A DNA stretch of 41,895 bases from assembly GCF_007829435.1 (NCBI RefSeq), contig NZ_VLJN01000012.1:183964-225858 (forward strand), given 5' to 3'. Shown here piece after piece: positions 28,140-35,699 of this stretch (position 1 is its first letter; the number at the start of each line of letters is the position of its first letter). Under the pieces are notes generated by a model. That model had not been told where the DNA came from, searched no databases, and saw only the letters and a list, made by a program, of their open reading frames with translations. A program made the translations under genes and the position numbers. The stretch comes from Cupriavidus gilardii J11 (GTDB lineage: Bacteria; Pseudomonadota; Gammaproteobacteria; Burkholderiales; Burkholderiaceae).

Positions 28140-29384
28140 TCAGGGCCGTTCCATTTTGCACGTGGTGGCACGCGTGGTCTGCGCCGCCTTCAGGCGCTTG
28201 ACCGTGCGGAAGCCATACCCGGACCCCTCATTATCAAAGCGCACCTCGCCCCCCTGCCGTTCCATCACTGACACATATAGCGGCTGAAGCACTTGATGGT
28301 CAGCGGCACGGACGGTGGCGTCGTGGAAATCGTTGACGTAGCGCATGTCCTCCAGCGCCTTCGCCACCTTGATGGCGTCGGTCGAACCTGCCTGCTCGAT
28401 CGCCTTGGCCAGCATCTCGATCATCATCTGCATGCGCAGATGCACGTAGTCGTCTCGCGGATCGGGATAGCGATTGCGGAAGGACTGGTAGAACGCATCG
28501 GAAGCGGCACCCCCGACGTTGGGATGCCATTCCGCCACGGCCAGCACCCGACCCACGCCGGCATCCCCCATCGCGGCGGGAGCGCCGAGGCCATTGCCAT
28601 AGAAGGTGTAGAACTTCGCGCCCAGACCGCCTTCGCGGGCGGCCTTGACCATCAACGTCAGGTCGTTGCCCCAGTTGCCGGTGATCACCGCGTCGGCATC
28701 GGCGGCCTTGATCTTGGCGATATACGGCGCGAAGTCCTTGATCTTGCCGATCGGATGAAATTCGTCGCCGACGATGCGGATATCGGGTCGCTTGGCGGCC
28801 AGCATCTCACGGGCAAGCCTGGACACCTGATGGCCGAAGCTGTAGTCCTGCGCGATCAGGTAGACACGCTTGACGCTGGAATCGCCGCGGATCGCTTCCG
28901 TCAGCGCTTCCATCCGCATGTCAGCGCCCGCATCGAAACGGAAATGCCAGAAGCTGCAGTTCTCGTTGGTCAGCGCCGGATCGACCGCCGAATAGTTCAG
29001 GAACAGCACGCGCGCGTCGGGCTGACGCATATTGTGCCGGTTGACGGCGCCCACCAGGGCCGCGGCCACCGCCGAACTGTTCCCCTGCAACACAAAGGGA
29101 ATACGCCGGTCGGTCAGCGCGCGGAACTGGATCAGGCTCTCATCGACATTGCCCTTGCTGTCGAACGTAACCAGTTCGAGGGGCCGCTGGCCCTCCGCCG
29201 TCCGGACACCACCCCGGGCGTTGACCCGGTCGATCGCGATGCGCAGATTGCGCACCACGGCCGATCCGGCATTGGCGAATGGGCCGGAAAGGCCATCGAT
29301 CATGCCGAGCCGGATAGGCTCCTGCGCCGCGGCGTTCACCGCGAACGCCAGCAAGGATGACGCCAACCACCGTTTCACTGCCAT
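28140..29384 (-). CDS. Orphan branched-chain amino acid-type ABC transporter substrate-binding protein
   Basis: A 414-residue exported protein with a Sec signal peptide (MAVKRWLASSLLAFAVNAAA, cut about residue 20). The start has AGGAGA nine bases upstream. The mature protein starts EPIRLGMIDGLSGPFANAGS, the type I periplasmic binding fold of the LivJ/AmiC family, with ITGNWGNDLTLMVKAAREGG and WHPNVGGAASDAFY in the second lobe. The C-terminal half ends VKRLKAAQTTRATTCKMERP, giving a lone Cys near the end. No permease or ATPase gene is adjacent, so it must use another transporter or act as a sensor. The ligand (amino acid, aromatic acid or amide) cannot be decided. It overlaps no neighbour and lies at the edge of the accessory-looking segment. 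Confidence 0.85.
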   Translation of the reverse strand: MAVKRWLASSLLAFAVNAAAQEPIRLGMIDGLSGPFANAGSAVVRNLRIAIDRVNARGGVRTAEGQRPLELVTFDSKGNVDESLIQFRALTDRRIPFVLQGNSSAVAAALVGAVNRHNMRQPDARVLFLNYSAVDPALTNENCSFWHFRFDAGADMRMEALTEAIRGDSSVKRVYLIAQDYSFGHQVSRLAREMLAAKRPDIRIVGDEFHPIGKIKDFAPYIAKIKAADADAVITGNWGNDLTLMVKAAREGGLGAKFYTFYGNGLGAPAAMGDAGVGRVLAVAEWHPNVGGAASDAFYQSFRNRYPDPRDDYVHLRMQMMIEMLAKAIEQAGSTDAIKVAKALEDMRYVNDFHDATVRAADHQVLQPLYVSVMERQGGEVRFDNEGSGYGFRTVKRLKAAQTTRATTCKMERP

Positions 29385-29478
29385 GCACCCTCTCCTGCGA
29401 AAGCGCGCATGTTACCAGCGTCCCGTCCTGACAAGCACCGGCCGCCCGGGAAACAGCAGCCCCTGGACGCGACGTCGG

Positions 29479-29640
29479 TCACAGGTCGCGGTATGCCAGC
29501 TTCAGATCGTGTCGCGGGATCAAGCTGTCCGACTGGAAGCTGTCGTTGACGGACAGCTGTCTTCCCAACATGATGTCCCGGACATGGTCCGGGGGTAACG
29601 ATCCCAGCGCGCGATGGAGCGATTCAGTCACATCAGTCAT
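29479..29640 (-). CDS. Possible small gene, unknown
   Basis: An open frame of 53 codons, MTDVTESLHRALGSLPPD at the start and LIPRHDLKLAYRDL at the end, with about three quarters of third positions G or C by eye. No Shine-Dalgarno is seen before the ATG. It contains two inverted repeats: AGCTGTCCG/CGGACAGCT (29523-29558) and CCCGGAC/GTCCGGG (about 29577-29594). It could be a small gene, the remnant of a larger one, or a structured non-coding stretch. I do not recognise the family. The rest of the 410-bp gap 29385-29795 contains only a possible TACACT -10 box near 29756 for the lipoprotein gene. Confidence 0.3.
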   Translation of the reverse strand: MTDVTESLHRALGSLPPDHVRDIMLGRQLSVNDSFQSDSLIPRHDLKLAYRDL

Positions 29641-29795
29641 GAATGCTTGCGAAATCCCGAATGGGTGGCGAGCGGCATCATTTTTTGCTTCTATCGCTCT
29701 CGACGTCTACGCACGATGAAGAACACCGTTCCCAGGGCGGTCGCGGGTTGCATCGCGCTACACTGACCCCCATCCACTGTTGATAGAGCCAGACC

Positions 29796-30326
29796 ATGGC
29801 GACAACCACCTCCTTTCCGCTGCTGCGCCGGGCACTGTTGATAGTCGCGGGCCTTGCCGCGGCAGCATGCACCGTATTGCAGCCGGTCCAGACCGGGCAA
29901 GCGTTGCTCGGGTCCACCGAGGCCCGCGTGCGGGCGACCTTCGGAGAGCCAACCGATATTTACAGGCTGGAAGACGGAACCATACGGTGGATCTACTCGA
30001 AGCAACCGCTGGGACAGCAGTCCTATGCAGCGGACTTCGACAGCCGCGGCAAACTGTCCAGCTTCCGCCAGATGCTGACCACCCCGGAGCTATACAAGGC
30101 CCAGGTCGGCGTGTGGACCAAGCGGGACGTGGCCGAGCGCTTCGGCCTGCCACGCGAGCCAACGTTGTATTTCCCCCGCATGCAGCAGGAAGTGTGGTCG
30201 TACCGCTTCCTGCACGAGGACAACTGGCCGTCGCTGTTCAACTTCTATTTCGACAATGCGGGCGTGCTGCGTCGAACCCAGGTTTCCCCGGACCCGTTGG
30301 CCGATCCCCGCGAAGGCTGGATGTGA
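29796..30326 (+). CDS. BamE/SmpA-like lipoprotein, first of a tandem pair
   Basis: A 176-residue predicted lipoprotein. The signal peptide (MATTTSFPLLRRALLIVAG) ends in LAAAAC, so acylation would be at C25. The mature part contains two tandem units that resemble the SmpA/OmlA (BamE) fold: about 38-95 (VRATFGEPTDIYRLEDGTIR then WIYSKQPLG) and about 105-165 (KRDVAERFGLPREPTLYFPR then VWSYRF). Both have the pattern helix, FG.P, W.Y, strand-rich F(D/Y)FD. It is about three quarters identical by eye to the next gene, 33 bp downstream, so the pair arose by duplication. BamE proteins belong to the outer-membrane assembly machine; a role here is inference. No strong Shine-Dalgarno is seen. Confidence 0.75.
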   Translation: MATTTSFPLLRRALLIVAGLAAAACTVLQPVQTGQALLGSTEARVRATFGEPTDIYRLEDGTIRWIYSKQPLGQQSYAADFDSRGKLSSFRQMLTTPELYKAQVGVWTKRDVAERFGLPREPTLYFPRMQQEVWSYRFLHEDNWPSLFNFYFDNAGVLRRTQVSPDPLADPREGWM

Positions 30327-30359
30327 GTCCGACATGACCGCGTGAACCGGAGCCATTGC

Positions 30360-30884
30360 ATGACAACGCCTTTACCGACCTTGCGCCGGCTTGCCGTTAT
30401 CGCAGCCGCGGGTCTTGTCACGGCATGTACGGTGCTGCAGCCGGTCCAGAGCGGCCGCAAGCTCATTGGATCGCCGGAGAGCACCGTGCGCGCCACCTTC
30501 GGCCACCCCACCGACATCTACAAGCTCGCGGATGGGCGTATCCGCTGGCTTTACTCGCAGCAACCGCTTGGCCGCTACGTCTATGCCGCCGAATTCGACA
30601 CAAACGGCAATCTGACCGACTTCCGGCAGGTGCTGACGACGCTGGAACTGTACAAGGCGCAGCTTGGCGTCTGGACCAAGCGCGATGTCGCGGAACGTTT
30701 CGGCTTGCCGCGTGAACCGACACAGTATTTCCCATTGATGCGGCGGGAGGTCTGGTCTTATCGATTCCTGCACGAGGACAATTGGCCGTCGCTGTTCCAT
30801 TTCTATTTCGACGACGGCGGCGTGCTGCGGCAAACCCAGATCACGCCCGATCCGCTTGCGGAACCGCGAGAGCCAAGGCGTTAG
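30360..30884 (+). CDS. BamE/SmpA-like lipoprotein, second of a tandem pair
   Basis: A 174-residue lipoprotein. I start it at MTTPLPTLRRLAVIAAAG with GGAG seven bases upstream, rather than the Met six codons earlier. Lipobox LVTAC, acylated C23. Two BamE-like units as in the previous gene; the stretch LGVWTKRDVAERFGLPREPT and the block SYRFLHEDNWPSLF are identical or nearly so, while the N-terminal third and residues around RYVYAAEFDTNGNLTDF differ. The copies therefore kept the second unit more strictly. Its TAG (30882-30884) overlaps the TAA of the converging gene on the other strand by two bases. Confidence 0.75.
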   Translation: MTTPLPTLRRLAVIAAAGLVTACTVLQPVQSGRKLIGSPESTVRATFGHPTDIYKLADGRIRWLYSQQPLGRYVYAAEFDTNGNLTDFRQVLTTLELYKAQLGVWTKRDVAERFGLPREPTQYFPLMRREVWSYRFLHEDNWPSLFHFYFDDGGVLRQTQITPDPLAEPREPRR

Positions 30885-32923
30885 GCCTTGCTCCCCGCCG
30901 CATCGTAGGCGAGCAGGCGTGCCGTCAGCTCCCGGCACGCTCTGGCCATCGCCACGACCTTGCCGGCCGCGATCTGCGAACGAATGAGAATGAACTGCTC
31001 ACTGTTCAGTTGCGGTGGCTGGGCGAGATTGCGGATATCGGGATATTTTTTGTAGAAATAGTCGACATTTCGCCGGGTGGTGGCCTTGGCGTCTTCGCTG
31101 TCGATATACGTTTCCATCCCGGTCAACCGCATTTCATGAACGCCCAGCGCTTTCAGATCGGCATCGAGGTCGGCGCAGGCCGCGTCAAACACATCGGGAC
31201 GCTGTTGTTCGAGGAATCGCTTCCAGAAGCCGAGCTGGGCGACGTAGTTCACCAGCGCACCAACGTCGCGCTCCGCTGCCATGATGCCCGCCACAACGCT
31301 GTCAACCACGGATGTTGGCACGTCCGCCCCGTAGTGGACGTTGCCGATTGCCACCGGGAACACCACGCCGCGCTGCTGGCAGGCTCTTTGCAGGTGCAGC
31401 CTATGTTCGACGGCATCCACGCTCGGCGGCAGGTTCAGCAGGTACGACGCGGACAACTCCTCCAGCTTTGCGCTGCGGAACATGCGCCGTGCGAGATCAA
31501 TGCGATTCCTGAGCCTTGCGCTCCCATCAAGGACGCCATCGTTGCCATCGATCGTGTGCACCATGCATTCCGCCTCGATCGTGGAGAAGCATAGCGCCAC
31601 CCTGTCACCACACCGGTGCAGCCCTTCGTCGGCGATCGCGAAGCACTGTTGCCGGATCTCGCTGTCATCGTGAACCGCGCACAGCACCCTTTGGACACGA
31701 CGGATTATTTCGCGCTCGCCCGTCGTCAACGTGCCACCTTCAGCGAGGCGTTTCGCGGCGCCGCTGAACTCCACCGCCTCGCCCAGCCTCGCCATCAGGT
31801 CGGTGAAGAGATTCGCTGCGCGATTTTCCTGAGCCGGCGCAACCTCTTCGGGAAGCAACAGCCGGTCCCAGCTGGCAGCGAGTTCGCTGGCCTGCGCGAA
31901 AGTCAGTTCGGGGTGCCACAGCAGGACTTGCACGGTCAGTGGCGAGCGCACGGGCAGTGAGGGCCAGCGTCGTTGGATCGCCTCCCGCGCCTGCTGCTGC
32001 GACAAAAAAGCTCTTCGGTCACGTTCGCCTACCGGTGGCAAACGTGTGGAGATTCCGATGAGATCCGCCCAGCTCGACCAACCCGTAAGGATCTGGGCCA
32101 GCACAGCCTCCACTTCGACGCTGTGGACCGAAACCCGGTCCCGATTTCCTGGCCAGCGCCCGGGATGCCCGGCGCCCCATGCCGACATGCCCGTCCGCTG
32201 TTCCCCGCGGTGCGCGCCGCCCGGCACAAGGTTCGCGTTCAGCAGTCTCAGCCACGTGTCCCGTTTTGCCTGGGCTTGCCGGAGCGCGCGCGGCCGGAAC
32301 AGCCGTTGCAGGACCATGCGGAAGCGGTAAAGGCAACCTTGTTTCCGGGTGTCGACCGCACTCCATTCCGGTTGCCCAAAGAGACTGTTTCGGACGGAAA
32401 AACGCAGCCACTTGGGCGCCTCACGAATGCCGATCAACCGGTGTTCGCTGGCATCGGCGCGGATATCCGCCGGGATTTCGCCCCGCTCGAGCCGACTGCC
32501 GTCGATAAAGCATGTCATCGCATCACGCAGTGTATTGGCGTCAAGCTGTGCTGAAACGTCCTTCACCAGCCGGCGTAGCCAGGAAGTGCTCTGAACGTCG
32601 GGGCCCAGGTGCATCGGCATCACGCGATCATAATTGTGTGTCCAGGCCAGCTTGAACTCCTGGCCCCTGACCTTGAAAACGGCGCCTTCGGCGATCCGCC
32701 GGCATAGCGTCCTATCCCCTTCGAGGGCAATACGCAGGCCCTGCGCGTTGTTGAATCGCAGTTGCGGAGGCGGCGACGAGTCAAGCGGCGCTGCGTCGTG
32801 GTATATCCCGAGCAACGCGTCTCGCCAACGCGACCCTGTGGACCGGGGACGCTGCGGTGATTGCGGGAAATTGAAGGCGGTCCGATTGACTGCACGCGAA
32901 GGAGGTATCAAGTTGACCGGCAT
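30881..32923 (-). CDS. NEL-domain (IpaH/SspH-type) E3 ubiquitin ligase, putative type III effector
   Basis: 680 residues from M at 32921-32923; 26 more codons are open up to 33001, but those are hydrophobic/basic, while the chosen start gives a Ser/Pro/Asn/Gln-rich N-terminus typical of secreted effectors. Neither Met has a clear Shine-Dalgarno. The last 310 or so residues match the NEL domain of Shigella IpaH and Salmonella SspH: ASWDRLLLPEEV (entry helix), IRQQCFAIADEGLHRCGDRV (catalytic Cys-x-Asp, C438 and D440), ECMVH, then ARRMFRSAKLEEL and QLGFWKRFLEQQRPDVF. In that family the Cys forms a thioester with ubiquitin in the host cell. Residues 1-350 show no leucine-rich repeats and no domain I recognise. 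No hrpII box (TTCG-N16-TTCG) is seen upstream. It stands alone downstream of the leuA terminator. NEL assignment is by motif reading; secretion is inference. Confidence 0.75.
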   Translation of the reverse strand: MPVNLIPPSRAVNRTAFNFPQSPQRPRSTGSRWRDALLGIYHDAAPLDSSPPPQLRFNNAQGLRIALEGDRTLCRRIAEGAVFKVRGQEFKLAWTHNYDRVMPMHLGPDVQSTSWLRRLVKDVSAQLDANTLRDAMTCFIDGSRLERGEIPADIRADASEHRLIGIREAPKWLRFSVRNSLFGQPEWSAVDTRKQGCLYRFRMVLQRLFRPRALRQAQAKRDTWLRLLNANLVPGGAHRGEQRTGMSAWGAGHPGRWPGNRDRVSVHSVEVEAVLAQILTGWSSWADLIGISTRLPPVGERDRRAFLSQQQAREAIQRRWPSLPVRSPLTVQVLLWHPELTFAQASELAASWDRLLLPEEVAPAQENRAANLFTDLMARLGEAVEFSGAAKRLAEGGTLTTGEREIIRRVQRVLCAVHDDSEIRQQCFAIADEGLHRCGDRVALCFSTIEAECMVHTIDGNDGVLDGSARLRNRIDLARRMFRSAKLEELSASYLLNLPPSVDAVEHRLHLQRACQQRGVVFPVAIGNVHYGADVPTSVVDSVVAGIMAAERDVGALVNYVAQLGFWKRFLEQQRPDVFDAACADLDADLKALGVHEMRLTGMETYIDSEDAKATTRRNVDYFYKKYPDIRNLAQPPQLNSEQFILIRSQIAAGKVVAMARACRELTARLLAYDAAGSKA

Positions 32924-33062
32924 GGTTGGACGGTGGCGGATGGAATATGGGCGGACAAAAGCCCGCCACAGGACAAGCAAAATGACATCCGACCACCGCA
33001 TCTGCTTGCATAAACCGGCTACAGCTTTCCACTATCGGTCAACGAAAGACGAAAGACGATGA

Positions 33063-33095
33063 CAAAAAAAACCGCCACGGCTGGGCTCGTGGCGG
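33063..33095 (-). terminator. Terminator after leuA
   Basis: On the minus strand CCGCCACG, 8-base loop, CGTGGCGG, followed by eight T (33064-33071). A strong rho-independent terminator 40 bases after the leuA stop, which separates leuA from the NEL gene. Confidence 0.92.
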
Positions 33096-33134
33096 GGCTG
33101 ATGGTCACTGGCGGCGCCAGTACCGGGCGCGCGA

Positions 33135-34673
33135 TCAGATCTGCGGATTGATCTTCTGCACCGCCTTGTCGTGCAGCTTGTTGAGCGCGGCAAGGTATGC
33201 CTTGGCCGATGCCGCCACGATGTCCGGGTCGGTGCCCACGCCATTGACGATGCGTCCGGCCTTGGACAGACGCACGGTCACCTCGCCCTGTGCCTGCGTG
33301 CCAGTCGTGATGGCGTTGACCGAATACAGCACCAGTTCGGCGCCGCTTTCGACCTTGCCCTCGATTGCGTGCAACGTCGCGTCCACCGGACCGTTGCCCT
33401 CGCCTTCGCTGCTGACTTCCTGGCCGTCCATCTGGAACACGACGCGGGCACGCGGCCGTTCGCCGGTTTCCGAACGCTGCGACAGCGACACGAAGCGGAA
33501 ATGTTCGTTGGCCTCCTGCGATTCATCCGAGACGATGGCCATGATGTCTTCGTCGAAGATCTCGGCCTTCTGGTCGGCCAGCTCCTTGAAGCGGGCAAAG
33601 GCGGCGTTGACCTCGGCTTCGCTGTCCAGTTCGATGCCCAGTTCCTGCAGGCGCTGCTTGAACGCGTTGCGGCCAGACAGCTTGCCCAGCACGATCTTGT
33701 TCGCCGTCCAGCCCACGTCTTCGGCGCGCATGATCTCGTAGGTGTCGCGTGCCTTCAGCACGCCGTCCTGGTGGATGCCGGACGCGTGCGCGAACGCATT
33801 GGCGCCGACCACGGCCTTGTTCGGCTGCACCACGAAGCCGGTGATCTGCGACACCAGCTTGGAAGCCGGCACGATCTGCGTGGTATCGACGCCGACATCG
33901 AGATTGAAGTAGTCACGGCGCGTCTTGACGGCCATCACCACCTCTTCGAGGCTGGTGTTGCCGGCACGCTCGCCCAGGCCGTTGATCGTGCATTCGATCT
34001 GGCGCGCGCCGCCGAGCTTGACCGCGGCCAGCGAATTGGCGACCGCCATGCCCAGATCATTGTGGCAGTGCACCGACCAGACCGCCTTGTCCGAATTGGG
34101 AATCCGCTCGCGCACCGTGCGGATCAGTTCAGCATAGCCGTCGGGCACCGCGTAGCCGACCGTATCGGGCAGGTTGATGGTGGTCGCGCCCTCGGCAATC
34201 ACCGCCTCCAGCACACGGCACAGGAAGTCCATGTCCGAGCGGCTGCCATCCTCCGGCGAGAATTCGATGTCGTCCGTGAACTGGCGCGCGAAGCGCACGG
34301 CCAGGCGGGCCTGCTCATAGACCTGGTCGGGCGTCATGCGCAGCTTCTTTTCCATATGCAGCGCCGACGTGGCGATGAAGGTATGGATCCGGAAGGAGTT
34401 GGCGGGCTTCAGCGCCTCTGCCGCGCGCGCGATGTCCTTGTCGTTGGCGCGCGCCAGTGAGCAGATGGTGGAATCCTTGACGGTCTGGGCGATGGCGCGG
34501 ATGGCCTCGAAATCGCCATTGGAGCTGGCCGCGAAGCCCGCCTCGATCACGTCCACCTTCAGCCGCTCGAGCTGACGGGCGATGCGAATCTTTTCCTCGC
34601 GGGTCATCGAGGCGCCGGGCGACTGTTCGCCATCGCGCAAGGTGGTATCGAAAATGATCAGTTTGTCGGACAT
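33135..34673 (-). CDS. leuA: 2-isopropylmalate synthase
   Basis: A 512-residue enzyme condensing acetyl-CoA with 2-oxoisovalerate, the first step of leucine synthesis. Start [20 protein letters not shown] with GGAG seven bases upstream; the catalytic Arg-Asp (R13, D14) is in this motif. The metal site HCHNDLGMA is around residue 202. A (beta/alpha)8 catalytic barrel occupies about 1-300 and a C-terminal regulatory domain about 385-512 (leucine feedback inhibition) is complete. This is the LeuA type 1 form. Expression appears controlled by the upstream attenuator: promoter, Leu-rich leader peptide and terminator. Confidence 0.97.
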   Translation of the reverse strand: MSDKLIIFDTTLRDGEQSPGASMTREEKIRIARQLERLKVDVIEAGFAASSNGDFEAIRAIAQTVKDSTICSLARANDKDIARAAEALKPANSFRIHTFIATSALHMEKKLRMTPDQVYEQARLAVRFARQFTDDIEFSPEDGSRSDMDFLCRVLEAVIAEGATTINLPDTVGYAVPDGYAELIRTVRERIPNSDKAVWSVHCHNDLGMAVANSLAAVKLGGARQIECTINGLGERAGNTSLEEVVMAVKTRRDYFNLDVGVDTTQIVPASKLVSQITGFVVQPNKAVVGANAFAHASGIHQDGVLKARDTYEIMRAEDVGWTANKIVLGKLSGRNAFKQRLQELGIELDSEAEVNAAFARFKELADQKAEIFDEDIMAIVSDESQEANEHFRFVSLSQRSETGERPRARVVFQMDGQEVSSEGEGNGPVDATLHAIEGKVESGAELVLYSVNAITTGTQAQGEVTVRLSKAGRIVNGVGTDPDIVAASAKAYLAALNKLHDKAVQKINPQI

Positions 34674-34761
34674 GGATGGCTCCTGGGGGAAGTGCTCGAA
34701 CGTAGTGTCGGCCGTCTGTGCTTGGGGGCGCCCGCCTTGGCGCCGAAACCGAAAGCCAATG

Positions 34762-34799
34762 CAAAACGCCCCGGCATGCACAGGTGCAGGCCGGGGCGT
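34762..34799 (-). terminator. Attenuator terminator in the leuA leader
   Basis: On the minus strand ACGCCCCGGC (34766-34775 complement side) pairs with GCCGGGGCGT across a 14-base loop, a perfect 10-bp stem ending in TTTT. It lies 40 bases after the leader-peptide stop and about 90 bases before leuA, so transcripts would stop here unless an upstream alternative fold forms when ribosomes stall on Leu codons. Confidence 0.85.
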
Positions 34800-34838
34800 G
34801 AATCAACTGGATGATCTTGCGTGAGTGGCGACTCTCTC

Positions 34839-34916
34839 TCAGCGCGTGCGCGTCCCGACCGGCTGGCCTAGTAGGCCGCCTAGCAGGGCGAGAATGAGGG
34901 CTTGGCGCGAAATCAT
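34839..34916 (-). CDS. leuL: leu leader peptide
   Basis: A 25-codon frame: MISRQALILALLGGLLG then QPVGTRTR and TGA. Six Leu codons lie in nine positions (ALILALLGGLL), and three of them are CTA, a codon rare in this GC-rich genome, which would make translation sensitive to charged tRNA-Leu. Two Ile codons and one Val are also present. It is followed by an attenuator terminator and leuA. There is no Shine-Dalgarno; the predicted transcription start is at or 1 base before the ATG, so it would be read as a leaderless mRNA. Confidence 0.8.
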   Translation of the reverse strand: MISRQALILALLGGLLGQPVGTRTR

Positions 34917-34923
34917 GGCAGCG

Positions 34924-34952
34924 ACTATAGCTTACATGCCGGGGAGGCGCAA
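34924..34952 (-). promoter_or_regulatory. Promoter of the leuA leader transcript
   Basis: TTGCGC, 17-base spacer, TATAGT on the minus strand. Seven bases separate the -10 box from the leader ATG, so transcription should begin at about position 34916-34917, essentially at the start codon. Confidence 0.7.
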
Positions 34953-34986
34953 CCTGGTTTTCTCCCGGTTCGCGGACCCGTGTCCG

Positions 34987-35505
34987 CTACGCCTTGGGCG
35001 GAATGCGAAGCTTCTGGCCGGGGTAGATCTTGTCCGGATGAATCAGCATGGGCCGATTCGCCTCGAAAATGGCCTTGTACTCGGCGCCATTGCCGTAGAA
35101 CGTCTTTGCGATATCCCACAGCGTGTCGCCCTTGCGGACCGTATGCCACGATGCGGGGTCGCTGTCGACCCTTACCGACATCCTGTCCTCGACCTTTTCG
35201 ACACCCTGCACATTGCCGCAGCACAGCAGAATCTTCTCGCGCGTCGCCTGGTCCGGCGCGACACCATAGACCGTTACGAGCCCCTTGGCCCCGTCCACCT
35301 CCACCGACAGACCGGTGGCGTCAAGATCCATCTTCCGGATGTAGTCCTCGATCGCCGCGCCGGCGGCGCGATTGGCAAGCTCCGACTTTTGCTGCGCCTC
35401 GCCGACCGTGGGCGCCGGCGACGAGCCTCCCGTCGACGCCAGGACGGCATCTCCGGGCCTGAACAGCCTTTCCCCTGCCTCCTTGATGAAATCGAGCATG
35501 CTCAT
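34987..35505 (-). CDS. BON and LysM domain protein (Kbp/YgaU-like)
   Basis: A 172-residue protein without signal peptide. Start MSMLDFIKEAGERLF with GGAGA upstream. BON domain about 48-113 (DATGLSVEVDGAKGLVTVYG then VAPDQATREKI) and LysM domain about 120-168 (HTVRKGDTLWDIAKTFYGNG and PDKIYPGQKLRIP). This order is that of E. coli Kbp (YgaU), a cytoplasmic potassium-binding protein; the length is a little greater owing to an N-terminal linker at 22-45. Its job here is inferred from that family. Upstream of pssA in position but separately transcribed; the gap 35506-35699 shows no gene. Confidence 0.88.
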   Translation of the reverse strand: MSMLDFIKEAGERLFRPGDAVLASTGGSSPAPTVGEAQQKSELANRAAGAAIEDYIRKMDLDATGLSVEVDGAKGLVTVYGVAPDQATREKILLCCGNVQGVEKVEDRMSVRVDSDPASWHTVRKGDTLWDIAKTFYGNGAEYKAIFEANRPMLIHPDKIYPGQKLRIPPKA

Positions 35506-35699
35506 GGAACTCTCCTGACGTTGAGTGAATAAGGCGTTGACCGCTCATTCGTGACTCGACCCCTTCGGTGTTTTCCCCGGCTAAGCTGCGATTTTCGCTG
35601 TTCTGTTTTCTTTTTCGGGTGTGTCGCTTTTCCCTTTGCGTCGCTGTGAAGCAAGGCCAGCGAACTTCCTTGTCGCCTGTATTCGGCCTCCCGTGCGGT

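Noticed and set aside
32925..33060. hrpII box (TTCG-N16-TTCG) upstream of the NEL gene
   Set aside because: Two TTCG strings occur on the minus strand near 33040-33055, but neither is followed by a second TTCG after 16 bases.
32899..33062. Perfect AAGGAGGT followed by a 49-codon plus-strand frame starting with TTG at 32913
   Set aside because: The Shine-Dalgarno-like string is the complement of the coding sequence of the NEL gene (Ile-Pro-Pro-Ser region) and the peptide is Arg/Lys rich without features, so it is probably chance.
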